Shown piece after piece: positions 8,286 through 18,294 of a stretch of 64,000 nucleotides of DNA (its first letter is position 1; every line of letters begins with the position of its first letter). The position numbers were made by a program, and so were the translations under genes. The notes below the pieces were generated by a model. That model worked only from the letters and a program-made list of their open reading frames with translations. It was not told the origin of the DNA and made no database searches. The stretch spans positions 1,302,001-1,366,000 of the forward strand of contig JAHLMK010000005.1 of NCBI GenBank assembly GCA_019915135.1, read 5' to 3'. The DNA is from Strobilurus pachycystidiatus (lineage: Eukaryota > Basidiomycota > Agaricomycetes > Agaricales > Physalacriaceae).

Positions 8286-9307
8286 CTACTCCTCTCCGTC
8301 CAACTCAGGATAATGCCTGAATATTCCATCAGAGAACGGAAGCCGCCTGTCGCTCGCCAGATAAGTCTTGAGGGGCTCCTCCGTCTTGACGCGTTCGTGC
8401 AATTTGAAGAGGGTCGGGTAGTCACCTAGCCATGGCGTGTGAGTATCAATTAGCGCTCTACCGCTCAACGAACGTACCAGACTCACGCAGGACGGTCATA
8501 CGCCTGGGAAACGCAAACGACAGTCCTTCAATAACGTGGAAAACCGTCAGATCTGCCGTGGTCGTTGTTGCGGAGACTAGGTAGGGACCGACAGAGGCGT
8601 CTGGCATCGGCAGTTATATGCAACTCATGGACATATGGATATTCTGAATTTACCGTTATTGGCAGGGTTGGCTTTGAGGACGCTGTCAAAGTATTTCAGA
8701 TACTTTGGAATGCGAGTCGCCCGGAAGTCTTTAGTGCGTGAAGCCGCCTCCTCTTTCTGCTCATCGTAGTAAGCCGAGCTGGCGATGGGGTGGTGCGAGT
8801 CGTGGGCCTGCAAGGTATCATCAATAATTGACTTCTGGTCAGTCCGTGCATCGTTGCAGATCCACACCCACCTCGTTAGTCAAATCCAGCGCCGTCAACA
8901 CAACCTGGTTCACACACGCCCTCACCTCCTCCTTCTCATCCTCGTCCATCTTGTCGTCGTATCCAGCCAACCCAAGCTTGGGCGCGAGAAAGTTGAGGAT
9001 ATTCGGAGTCTGGGAAAGGACTTTGCCGCTAGGCAATTCCAGGGCGGGTGGGGCAAAGGCAGGCGGCGCAGCGCCGGTGTTCTTTGCGTTGGTGATGGTG
9101 GAAAGCAGTGTCTTGGGGTCGGTGGTCTCGACGTAGGAGGTGCCGGTATACTCGAAGGCCAGGCGCACGAATTCGCCGCGGCCGGGGATGCCAGGCCACT
9201 GTGATGGACGACGATGAGCAGACGAGTCGCTGTCGACGAGGACTCACGTAGAAGAGCTTGTAGGGCGACGTCTTGCGCATCTTGTTAGGGCGGGCTTCGG
9301 TAGCCAT
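8286..9307 (-). CDS. Glutathione S-transferase
   Basis: Conjugates glutathione to electrophiles in the cytosol. Five exons (9307-9248, 9198-8872, 8807-8654, 8600-8487, 8425-8286) join in phase to 264 residues. The thioredoxin-like N-terminal half begins SPYKLFYWPGIPGRGEFVRL, the usual sigma-like GST opening with the catalytic Tyr in YKLFYW. A glutathione-binding stretch (PSGKVLSQTPNILNFLAPKL) follows, and then the all-helical C-terminal domain with TADLTVFHVIEGLSFAFP and a short acidic tail DGEE. Slightly longer than a minimal GST (about 210-230) because of an N-terminal extension and a mid-domain loop. Stand-alone; a detoxification role is likely, substrate unknown. Confidence 0.88.
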
Positions 9308-9689
9308 TTTGGAGAGAAAGCGAGAGATGTGTTGAGTGCGAATGGTGGGATGCTTCAATCAGGTGGTCAGCCTAGCCATTCCCAATTATAGTTTCCGCGT
9401 AAGCGCATCAAGTCATGTCCTCCGCTAGTGTGGCGCACACGCAAAACGGCCCCTCCCTGCCTGTGATTCAGTTTGCCACACTCAATCATCCTCACACACT
9501 GCGTTGCATAGAATTGATCGATTGCATGACATGCCCAAGCCGGTAGCGTTCCTCATAGTACAGCGCGCAGATACATGGGCAGAATGCGATCTGAATTCAT
9601 ATCATGGCCTAATATGTATGCATGCATGTATAGCGTCGTCGACCACTGGGCTCCTCCTCCAAACACAGCGACATCCAAAGGCTTCTTCC
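9308..9689. other. Intergenic between GST and eL39
   Basis: Holds the GST promoter on the right side of its ATG and the 3' flank of eL39. No frame or RNA gene can be supported. Confidence 0.6.
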
Positions 9690-10010
9690 TTAGATGTTGA
9701 GCTTGGTGCGCCTCCAGTGCCTCCTCTTGGCGTTGTACTGCAAACACGGTGGATCAGAAAATGAGATGGGTATGGCCAGCGTAGCAGACGCACTTGTATT
9801 TTGGTATCAGTCTTTAACCGGAACCACTGGGGAATAGGCCTGCATCCCGTCGTCAGCGAGTCCATCCCGACACACTACTGCACGGAAACGCACCTGTTCT
9901 GCCTTCCTGCCTTGGCCAAAATGCGCTTGGTGCGGAAAGTCTTTTGGGAGGGCTATGATACCAGCATAGTCAGATTAGAGGGCGGGGCAGCGAGCGGAGG
10001 GGCGCACCAT
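9690..10010 (-). CDS. RPL39: 60S ribosomal protein eL39
   Basis: Small basic protein lining the nascent-peptide exit tunnel of the large ribosomal subunit. The four coding exons are 10010-10008 (the ATG alone), 9952-9894, 9839-9794 and 9737-9690; phases close exactly to 51 residues, the invariant family length. The protein runs MPSQKTFRTKRILAKAGRQN, RPIPQWFRLKTDTKIQ and YNAKRRHWRRTKLNI, matching eL39 throughout. Three introns of about 55 bases in a 156-base coding sequence make it the most finely split gene in the window. The first intron interrupts the reading frame directly after the start codon, so ordinary ORF finding would miss it. Confidence 0.97.
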
Positions 10011-10531
10011 TTTTGTGATTGATGTCGACGACGGGCTAGTAAAAAGCTGGTTGAGAGCGACCAATCGGATCGAGGCTTTGTCCTGTATAGACACTGCCTT
10101 TCTCGGCTACTATTTCCACGCCCCTACACAGCCACATTCTCGTGATGAATTGCTCAAACGCGCTCAGTTGAAGTTCAACAGAGTGTAGTGAAATGCGACT
10201 CTTATGCAACTAGAAGCCTTAAAGATACAGCTATGCAGACTATGCTCAATGCGCCGGTCCAAGGCATCACGTATCTGGGCCGGAACGAGCCATCCATGGC
10301 TTGCCTGATCCTCCTCGCAGAGCTGGATGTATCTTAGGCTCGCGCCAATTTGTATTGTACCGGAAAGAGAGGAACAAGGCGACGCGGCAGAAATACGAGC
10401 CAAGATTCCATCGTTCCACTTGTGACGCATATAGCCACCATAGAGTCAAGTCATTGAGAGAAATACAGAAATAGAGTACAGAGCGTCCATGCGCATACAA
10501 TCCAGTCTCAGAGCTTCAGAAATACACGCGG
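10011..10531. other. Intergenic, eL39 promoter side
   Basis: The left part is the eL39 upstream region. The rest to 10531 is the 3' flank of the hypothetical gene on the minus strand. No conserved frame, tRNA or other RNA gene was found. Confidence 0.55.
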
Positions 10532-11000
10532 TCAATCCATTCTCATAGCCTCAAAAGTCGCCAGAATATCTCCAGGTCCGACGGCAGTCTCAGTGATTCC
10601 CACAGCAAATTCAGTGGGCGTAGTAGCGTACGCGTTGTCTTCATCAACGCTCATTGAGGAGGAAGAGGATTCAGGGCGCGGGCGAGGACGCGTCTTGGTC
10701 TTGTGCACGCGGCGGTTCGAGTTGAGTTTGAAAGCAGCTTTGTGAGGAGGTCTGCGACGGTTCTGGATAGGGCGCAGTGGCGACATTGGAGTCGGCGGCG
10801 CGGAGGATTCGCGTTGGCGATGGATGACGGGCGTGTGCGCCTCCGCACCGTCCGATGCCGGGTGTCTGACCATGACCATCAGCAAGTAAACAAGGGGGAG
10901 GAACAGTAGAACGTTCGCACTCTAGCTCGTGTCGAACGCGTTTGCGCCTGTAATCCTCATACTCGTCTCGCTCGCTTTCGTCGGCCAGTCGTGTCATCAT
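10532..11000 (-). CDS. Hypothetical protein with charged N-terminus and acidic tail (gene model uncertain)
   Basis: Two coding-looking stretches lie on the minus strand. The first (ATG at 11000) is rich in charged residues: MMTRLADESERDEYEDYRRK. The second (to 10532) is proline/arginine-rich, then Ser- and acidic-rich, ending AVGPGDILATFEAMRMD. They are in different frames, and an acceptor-like TGGTCAG lies between them near 10880. I found no canonical donor giving the right phase, so the junction is unresolved. No family recognised. Confidence 0.35.
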
Positions 11001-11166
11001 GGCGGTTAGTGTCAAGTTTCCGAGAATCCGAGTCGATCGTTGACCAGATCAAAGAAGTTACTTCGCGATCGATACATGTCCAATGCTTATGTACAGAGTT
11101 TTGATAGCAAGTGTAAGCCGGGGCGCTCCAGTTTATCTTTCACGCCACAGCAGAGAAGGTCACGAA

Positions 11167-12112
11167 TTACCAGGTCGGTCGGGCAGCAAGCTCCTCGCGT
11201 CCGAGCACCTTTGAGACGTGTGCACCGACGTTACGTCGCTCTTCTACGGTCATTATGGGTGCTATTGTGTTGTATCCCAATTCTATGCAGAATATTCAGT
11301 GAAAGAACGTCAGTCAAATGATGAGAGGACATACTCAGAGAAGGATACTGGGAGGGTATGTGATCTGTTCTGTCAGGAAGCACATTAAGGTCCAGAGGCC
11401 ATGGATCACCAATCCACGCCTTTCGGTGGTCGTGGTCACTGACGGAAATACGCTCATCGACCCATAGGTGGATAGATATGTAGTGAGTTCAACTTACAGT
11501 CGCTGTACGTACATCAATCAGTTTCAAGCAGGTTGTCAGATGCAATTACACTTACTGGCTCGTGTGTCAATGGATGAACGAGAACGCTATAGTCATAATC
11601 AACTTATGAGAGTCGTTTTTACATACATACAAGGACCTTACCTTAGCGTTCCGCGATTCAGGACAAGATAAGAAAACACCGACGAGAACGTCTCAGCCGG
11701 TACCCAGATCTCATACGATCCTGAATGGACAAGTCAGTATAGCGACAGAGGAATATCAGGAAGTGTTCTTCACCTACTGGGTGTGGGCCTGTGGGCTCCG
11801 TGTTGAATCGAAACAAGGGGACCGCCACGAACGCGCCCATACGGACAAGTTTGAGGACAGCCTCCCTCAGTTCCCGTGCATCATGTTGTTCCTTTGCGTT
11901 GTTCTGACGAAAGTATATGTCTGCCGAAGGTGCTCAGTCAACACCAGATTGAAGAATTTCGGGTAGAGTTGAGTTACGAAAATGCCATTCCCTGCAAAAG
12001 TGAGTATTCAGCCTTAGTGATCATCGAATGGGCCAAGCAGCAGAGATAATTACTTTATTTCAGTCTTCAGCACGGTATCGAGGTCGCTGACAGGCAAAGA
12101 AACCGTGTCCAT
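11167..12112 (-). CDS. DOPA 4,5-dioxygenase family protein, eight exons including 14- and 5-base micro-exons
   Basis: The family opens the DOPA ring extradiolically (betalain-type pigments in Amanita); many fungal members have unknown substrates. Exons: 12112-12054, 11991-11978, 11920-11774, 11720-11642, 11586-11556, 11502-11498, 11438-11335, 11282-11167. All have GT..AG borders and consistent phase, giving 184 residues, near family size. Family motifs appear in order: EWHFHIYFRQNN (metal-site His), HDARELREAVLKL, RFNTEPTGPHPVGSYEIWVP, NRGTLSVLVHPLT and DHDHRKAWIGDPWPLDL. Without the 5-base exon CGACT the frame would stop at TGA, so the micro-exon is needed. The start lies 63 bases from that of the membrane-protein gene on the other strand. 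Confidence 0.9.
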
Positions 12113-12175
12113 GGGTGTTCGAGGTTGAGTGCCAGGGTTCGGTGGCGGTGCAAGCGCAAGTCAGCCATTGACCAG

Positions 12176-13156
12176 ATGGACAAGGCACTGGCGCTCGTCG
12201 TCTTCCCGTCGCTGTCGTCCGTGGCGTGGACGCTCATCAACCCAAACCTCCTCGCCGCGCGCGCGGTCCTGCACGAACAATGCCAACTCGGCGCACGCAA
12301 TTACCTCCCCGTCACCGGCAACCCACAATTCGACCGCCTCCTCTGCGACCTCGTCTCCCTCTTCCACGTCGGCCTTGAACCCGAACGCGCCCTGTTTCTG
12401 AAATACTTTCTCGCGACGTGCATCCCCGCCGCGACCCTGTTCGTCAACGTCGAGTCGAGCAGGAAGGGCCGGCGGTTCGTCGTCAGCTACGCCGCGCTCG
12501 TCAGCGGGCTGCTCAGCCAGGTCCTCACCCTCGCGGTCGTCCTCCCGCTCTACTTTCTCTACTTTGTCCTCTTCGCGCGGCACAACACCGGCCGGGTCTC
12601 GCAGGCGCACGCGGAGGCGACGCTGTTCGGGGTGTTCATCGGGTGGATCACCCCGGCCCTCGCGCTGTTCACCATGACCGACCCCGGCGTCACGGCCATA
12701 TTCCAGCTCGCGCCCGTGCTCGCGTTTGTGTTCCAGACGGCCCACATGATCGCCCGGCCGCCCACTACCCACTTCGCGTCTGGCTTCCGCACTATCCAGG
12801 GAGCGTACATCGCCTCGTTCATGGTCGCGTCCTCGATGCACATCAACACCGTTGCGAAGTTTGCGTCCGTGGAGGACTTCCAAGCCCTCTTCGTCCCCAC
12901 CCTGTTCGCAACCGACGTCCCATCCGCCATCATGAACATCTTCCAGGTCGACTTCATCGTCGTCGCGGCAACATGGGCTTTTGGATCCCTCTGGTTCGCT
13001 CGCAATAGTGCAGACGTGGCGAGGCTCGCTTTATGGTTCCTTGTGGGCTCTGTGCTGTTTGGGCCTGGTGCTGCGTTCATCGCAGCTACCTTATGGAGAG
13101 AATCTCTACTGGAAGAGGCACGAGAGCTGGAGGCTAAGAGCGTCAAGAGCTCCTGA
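12176..13156 (+). CDS. Polytopic membrane protein of unknown function
   Basis: A single exon from ATG 12176 gives 326 residues with about seven hydrophobic segments, for example ALVVFPSLSSVAW, YFLATCIPAATLFV, LLSQVLTLAVVLPLYFLYFV, TLFGVFIGWITPALALFT, VDFIVVAATWAFGSLW and LALWFLVGSVLFGPGAAFIA. Short polar loops separate them and the tail is charged and cytosolic-looking (EEARELEAKSVKSS). GC content is high. The overall layout faintly recalls integral membrane cyclases of fungal metabolite pathways, but I see no diagnostic motif and do not assign it. A short upstream exon (ATG at 11982, donor at 12000) is possible but would overlap the dioxygenase gene. The head-to-head arrangement suggests shared control. 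Confidence 0.65.
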   Translation: MDKALALVVFPSLSSVAWTLINPNLLAARAVLHEQCQLGARNYLPVTGNPQFDRLLCDLVSLFHVGLEPERALFLKYFLATCIPAATLFVNVESSRKGRRFVVSYAALVSGLLSQVLTLAVVLPLYFLYFVLFARHNTGRVSQAHAEATLFGVFIGWITPALALFTMTDPGVTAIFQLAPVLAFVFQTAHMIARPPTTHFASGFRTIQGAYIASFMVASSMHINTVAKFASVEDFQALFVPTLFATDVPSAIMNIFQVDFIVVAATWAFGSLWFARNSADVARLALWFLVGSVLFGPGAAFIAATLWRESLLEEARELEAKSVKSS

Positions 13157-13691
13157 AGCCTCTGACCACTTCATCGTGCTCTCTCCATCGCGAAACTTTT
13201 CGCGCTGAGTCGTGGAACAGACACAATGTCTGTCACAAAACTCGCGTGCAGGAAGTTCTATGCCGCGGACACGCCGCGCGCGTTCTACAGTAGGACTTCA
13301 TATTCATAGTGGACGTGTCATGACAAGCTGGTGGGTATCATGTTATGGTTCCCATCGCCCCGGCTGTTTCGTCTGCCGGGATTGTGTTCTGGAGAGACAT
13401 TCGTGCTTGAGTTTGTCGGATGATGTCCGAGTATATATACATCGCGGGCGGGCTCACCCCATCTACCATTCAATGACTCTTATCCTGTGTTCGCAATTTA
13501 TCAGTTGCGATCTGATTGCTACCTACTTGTCTTGCTTCTCCGGCTACTCGTAGGCCTATTGTAGTGATAGTCAGTATACATAGTGTGCGAGGGAACGGCT
13601 AAAAAAAGAGACTACGCGTAATCTCAATGGCCAAATGACCAGCGTGAGTAAGCCCGAACTCTCTACGAAGGTGACGCGATCGATGATATAA
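13157..13691. other. Intergenic before quinone oxidoreductase
   Basis: No coding frame with resemblance to a family. It holds the promoter of the gene at 13692, whose start is directly preceded by GATATAA. Confidence 0.6.
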
Positions 13692-15156
13692 ATGTCAGTC
13701 TTTACGCTGTATCGCACTTATCGCACCATTTCCCACCTCGCTACGCTCAGAACCACTCAGACTACCCGACATCTTGCGACCAATTCTGCTTCTGTCATGT
13801 CCTTACCATCGACAGTGGAGGCTTCTGCCATCGCCAAGGTCAGTCGCGACGAAAACACCCCAGTAATATCTTCATCAATCTACGTAGACGGGCGACTTTG
13901 AAGTCCTGGAAAAGACCACCCTTCCCTTCCCCAAGGTTGAGCCAAATCACATCGTGATCAAGGTGAGGAACATCCATTAGCGTTGCAGTTCGTTGTGTAG
14001 TTGACCTTATCCAGGCCGAATACTTCGGTGTCAACTTTATCGATACCTACTTCCGGTAGGACGAATGAATCCTTCATCCGACGCCCGTATTGACTGGGAC
14101 TGCAGGAAAGGCTTGTACCCAATCAAGGAATTCCCGGCCGTCCTCGGAAACGAAGTCTCCGGCACCATCGTCGCCCTCCCCACAGACGAAAGCATCCTAA
14201 ACGACCCCGACTTCAAAGTGAGGAACTATGCCATTGGCGGCAAAGTCGTAGGCGTAAGTATAACGCGGTACTCTCACGTCGACTATCAGCTGACGACAAC
14301 CTATTAGCTTGGATTCGGCTTGCATTCCACATACGCATCGGTTCCTTGGGTGAGGGCAGCCCCGGTACCGGATGCAGTGGGCACGAAGCTGGCCGTCGCG
14401 AGCGCCATCCAGGGCTTGACATGCATAACGTTCATGACCGAGGCGTACAACGTCCAGCAGGGCGACATCGTGCTCATCCACACGGTCGCAGGCGGTTTGG
14501 GCCTGCTTATGGCGCAATACGCCAAACACCGCGGCGCGACGGTGATTGGCACGACGTCCACCAAGGAGAAGGCGGAAATCGCCAAAGCACACGGCGCCGA
14601 CCATGTTATATTGTACACGTCGGAGAATACTGTGGAAAGGGTTTTGGAGATCACGAAGGGCGAAGGCGTGCATGGTATATTTGATGGCGTCGGGAAGGAT
14701 ACGTGAGTCGGCGCGTCTTTTTCTCCAGCGCTTTCTGGTCTCTGAGGTGCTATACGATTAGCTTCGAAGATGACTTCAAGATGATCAGGCGGAAGGGAAC
14801 GATCGTCAGTATCGGAAACGCATCGGGTGCTGTGCCACCGTTCCCGCCTTTGAAACTGATGGAGAAGAATGTGAAGCTTGCACGGCCCAAGTACGTGATT
14901 TACTTCGAGGTGGATGGTTAAGTTCGTAGTGCGGATCTGAACAAACGTACACAGTATGAATGGCTATACTACGACTCCCGCCGAAGCTCAGCACTATGTG
15001 ACGGAGCTGTTTGACCTCATTTCTCGCGGAATATTGAAGATCAACATCTTCAAGGCGTATCCTTTCACCACTGAGGGTGTCCAGCAGGCGCAGAAGGATC
15101 TTGTTGGAGGCAAGACTGTCGGGAAGGTCATTGTAGATGTGAACTCGTTGGAGTAG
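13692..15156 (+). CDS. NADPH:quinone oxidoreductase (zeta-crystallin type), probably mitochondrial
   Basis: Medium-chain reductase without the structural zinc site; reduces quinones with NADPH. Seven exons (13692-13838, 13888-13962, 14015-14055, 14106-14253, 14308-14702, 14762-14890, 14955-15156) close in phase to 378 residues. The first about 36 residues (MSVFTLYRTYRTISHLATLR..) are Arg/Ser/Thr-rich without acidic residues, as in a mitochondrial presequence; a second Met follows for a possible cytosolic form. Then: GroES-like fold with YFGVNFIDTYFRKGLYPI, Rossmann motif HTVAGGLGLLMAQYAKHRGA, GTTSTKEKAEIAKAHGADHV and HGIFDGVGKDTFEDD. It ends VGKVIVDVNSLE, typical of the family. No neighbour suggests a pathway. 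Confidence 0.92.
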
Positions 15157-15368
15157 GGCATAGGGACTCAGATCAAGAAATTATCAATTATGTAAACTTG
15201 TATGTCTTAGTAGTGAGAAGTGCATCCAATCTAGCTCGCAAACAAATGCAGTAGCTGCGCAAAGATGTATGCTCAGTGCTCAGTTGGCGCTCAGCGCTTG
15301 CTAAATCAGGCCGGACCGACGAACCGACTTCTGCCCTAAACGGAACCACAACTTTCTCCCAAACTCTC

Positions 15369-16028
15369 ATGTTCCCGACACTAGCCCGCCTGTCCAAGGC
15401 ATCCAGGCGCCCATTAACGTCGAAAAGGGGAAACAAGGACTTTTACAAGGGTACATACTGCTCTCTACAACACCTGCCTTCATCCCGTAACATTTTTTCC
15501 TAGGAACACGCCAGAGCGCGTTACCTGGTGGGCCCTTCACTGGTCCCCCAGGAAAGCACGTCGTCCGTGGCAAAGCGAAATACAGAATTGTCGATGAAAA
15601 GGTTCGCGTGTTCGTCGCGCCGCCGATAGAGGCCATCAAGAATTCACCAGTGCGTCTGCTCGTGTCCTCCCCACCCCACATATATTGACATCCTCTTCCA
15701 GCTCAAGCCCTATGTCAGCCGCAAAGTCTACCTCGACGATTACGCCCTGTGCCGGTCGAAACACGAGGACCCGGAGCGGCCGCAATTCTGGCATATGGGC
15801 TTTGGACCTGGCGGGCTGACGCCCGACCGGTACTTGAATGTCCTGCGCAACTACCAGGAGTACACGAAGCCGTATCCGGAGAGGAAGAGGGATTTGAGGC
15901 GCGCGCAGCGGGCTAGGCAAAAAGGGAGGAGCGCGCAGCTGAGGCTGAGGGAGGAAGCTGCGAAGCAACAGCAGGAAAATGCCAGCCTGGACGCCGTGAC
16001 GGAGCAGATGTCCACTCTGACGGTGTAG
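15369..16028 (+). CDS. MRPL27: Mitochondrial large-subunit ribosomal protein mL41 (fungal MRPL27)
   Basis: Component of the mitochondrial 54S subunit. Three exons (15369-15450, 15504-15649, 15702-16028) give 184 residues. The core LTSKRGNKDFYKGTRQSALP, PPGKHVVRGKAKYRIVDEKV and RVFVAPPIEAIKNSPLKPYV is the mL41 signature. The C-terminal extension after about residue 100 (HMGFGPGGLTPDRYLNVLRN and a charged helix RRAQRARQKGRS) is the usual fungal addition. It converges with the forkhead gene (gap 176 bases). Confidence 0.93.
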
Positions 16029-16204
16029 CGGTTCTTGGTGCGTTCGCCAAAACCTCTCAATTCTTACCTTGATTGACACACGTTCTAGTATATCTAACTT
16101 ATTTCAATTCAATTGTTTTACTCGACGTCTTCGTATTTTTCTCCGGATGAACAATTACAAGAATTCCACAAGGCAGGGTATCAATATCAAGATGTTACAC
16201 GGTA

Positions 16205-17233
16205 TTACTGAATGCCACTGTGCATGTCCTCCTTGGACAGCACTGTACGATATGCGGCTGGCTCATGCCACGAATGCACCGGGACAAGTCTTTTCGGGGC
16301 TTGGTGTGGTAATGCGGACAGCGAGGTGGATGGTCGCAGCGGCTGGGTAGAGGAAAGATGGATTGAACGGCGTAGAGGGATTGGCCGTTCGGGTGGGGGA
16401 GAGACAGACTGTGTGGGCGAGCGTGACATGCTTGGGACGGGAGGGAACGGTGTATCGTCTTCCTCGGGCAGGTCTGGAGTATCGGACACCCTGCGCTTTT
16501 TCCGCGAGACCGAGCGTTCCAGCGGTTTTCCTGCCCGCTTCTTTGCCTCCCGTTTCGTGAAACCGCCATCCTTGAAGCAGGCAAGGTCCTCATCGTCGAT
16601 GGTGTACAGGTTGACCACACGGCCCTCCTGGCCGCGAGGGAGGGTAACGAAGTACGATGAGTTCAGTTTACGCCAGAGACGCTTCGTCCACCCCGATTCT
16701 TGGTTACCGTCTATATCTCTGCTGCAGTTGAGGAGGTAGAAAGGGTAGACGGTACATATGTAGTCGGATATTTCGCGAAGCGAGAGGCAGCGGTCGTAGG
16801 AGGATAGAATGGCTTGGCCTATGAGCGCTTGCAGTGGCTGTTCGGGCTCGGAGCGATCGTAGGGACCAGGCGGGAGGGTGTAAGCCGGTGTGCGGCGCTC
16901 GACTACATTTCGCGGTGGTCGTCGTCGTGGTTTAGCTTTTGGTACTGGCGTCGGCTCGATGATGGCGGGGGACGGTGATCTCTCTTCTGGTTCTCGGGGT
17001 GGATGTATATGGAACCGAAGGGAATGCGGAGAAAAGTGGCCATATCCCCAGTCAAAAGTCAGCTCGGGCGCAGGCAGATAATCAAGGCATTTAGGCAAGT
17101 GGTCGGGCAGTCGTTCGATGCGGCGCTTGAAGTTGCAGAGTTCCCGAATCTGTGCGAAGCTCAGAGCCACTGATCTCCTTCAAGAAGAAATTGCCTCACC
17201 TCTTCCCGAGCGTCTGAAGACTCCAAAGACCAT
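16205..17233 (-). CDS. Forkhead-domain protein (smaller paralogue)
   Basis: Putative nuclear DNA-binding protein. A first exon at 17233-17200 (ATG, 11 codons) joins in phase 1 to 17169-16205, giving 332 residues. The forkhead region is about residues 115-190: PLQALIGQAILSSYDRCLSL, REISDYICTVYPFYLL, then WRKLNSSYFVTLPRG in the recognition-helix/wing position. It is preceded by TLPPGPYDRS and followed by DEDLACFKDGGFTKRE, two motifs shared with the larger forkhead protein at 25624-28357. A basic stretch (KKRAGKPLERSVSRKKRR) may be a nuclear signal; the rest is Ser/Pro-rich. The recognition helix lacks the usual SIRHNLS wording (KLNSSYF), so its DNA specificity may be unusual. Confidence 0.75.
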
Positions 17234-18294
17234 TTGACAGTCGTGATGTATTCCCCTTCCTTTGGTAGTGAATTCGCGTATTTTTTGTGATCGACTGCTT
17301 GCCGGAGCTAGTCAAAGATCAAACATCGAGCTCAGCCACCGAGCAGAGCAATTACCTCATCAAGTGCATCGGAGGACTCGAGCGACCACCGGAGTGTGGC
17401 GTGAAGCTGCCGTTTCTCTGGACGGTACCAGGTGCCCTTCACCGTGGCCTGTCGAGCTTGAGGCTTCGCGGACGCAACGCGAGTCATTTTTTGGGCATGA
17501 GATGGCGGAACAAAAGAGAAGAACGGACAATGGGACGACGTACGCGCGTGACACTGACAAGCAAGGGCACGTGCTCGTGATTTTATACCGCTTCAAAGAC
17601 TCTTCCGCTTTCGTAACTGCTCGCGTTGCTCGGCCCACGGAAAGCTCGACTTGCGTTCTCTATCACGACCCATCGATTCTATATCATCGAAGGTGAGTTG
17701 TCTATGTATCAAGCCAAAGTCGCTTACTGGTCCAGTACTTATCCCAGAGTCTGTTTCCAGAGGTTTCCAGCATGGATTGAATCATAATGAGCTCTCGTCC
17801 GAGACTCAACTCCCACAAAAACAACATGCCAGTGTGAGATGGCGCACATGTAGCACTCAGCTGCGGACTAATAATCGCCCACGACAGCCCTCACTGCCAT
17901 GATGAAACTTTGTACCACCACCTCAGGCTCTGCTGACTTCTGACAGTTAACACACTTACATGACCATGTGCATAGTGATGGACGTCGCTGGACTCGTATG
18001 TCCAAAACCATAGGCGCTAATATTAGCTCGAGGTTATGATAAGGGAGTCCACCGAAAGCCTGCCTGCTTTATCTCTGTCCACACTCTGTCGGTCGCCGTG
18101 ATAAGGACCCACGTTCACATGCATACTTCGCCGCGCTCACGTTGCTCACTTCCAGGAGCGTGCAGGGCCCAGGCACAGTTGCGTGGAGGATCAAGCCACC
18201 AAAATCAAACCGAAGTACATAGGGCTGCCTTCTATCTAATAAAAGCTCACCGCCCATGAAAATCATGATGCGGACTTTTGGCTCTCCCCATCAA
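17234..18294. other. Intergenic about 1.06 kb
   Basis: Upstream regions of the forkhead gene (minus) and of the phosphoesterase gene (plus). Several short open frames exist but none has family resemblance or fitting splice context. No RNA gene seen. Confidence 0.5.

Noticed and set aside
10700..10730. GGTTCGAGT resembling a tRNA B box
   Set aside because: It lies within the hypothetical coding sequence, and no A box or acceptor stem is found around it.
12161..12883. 240-codon minus-strand frame rich in Glu, Arg and Gly
   Set aside because: Antisense of the GC-rich membrane-protein gene; low-complexity composition is what third-position GC bias produces.
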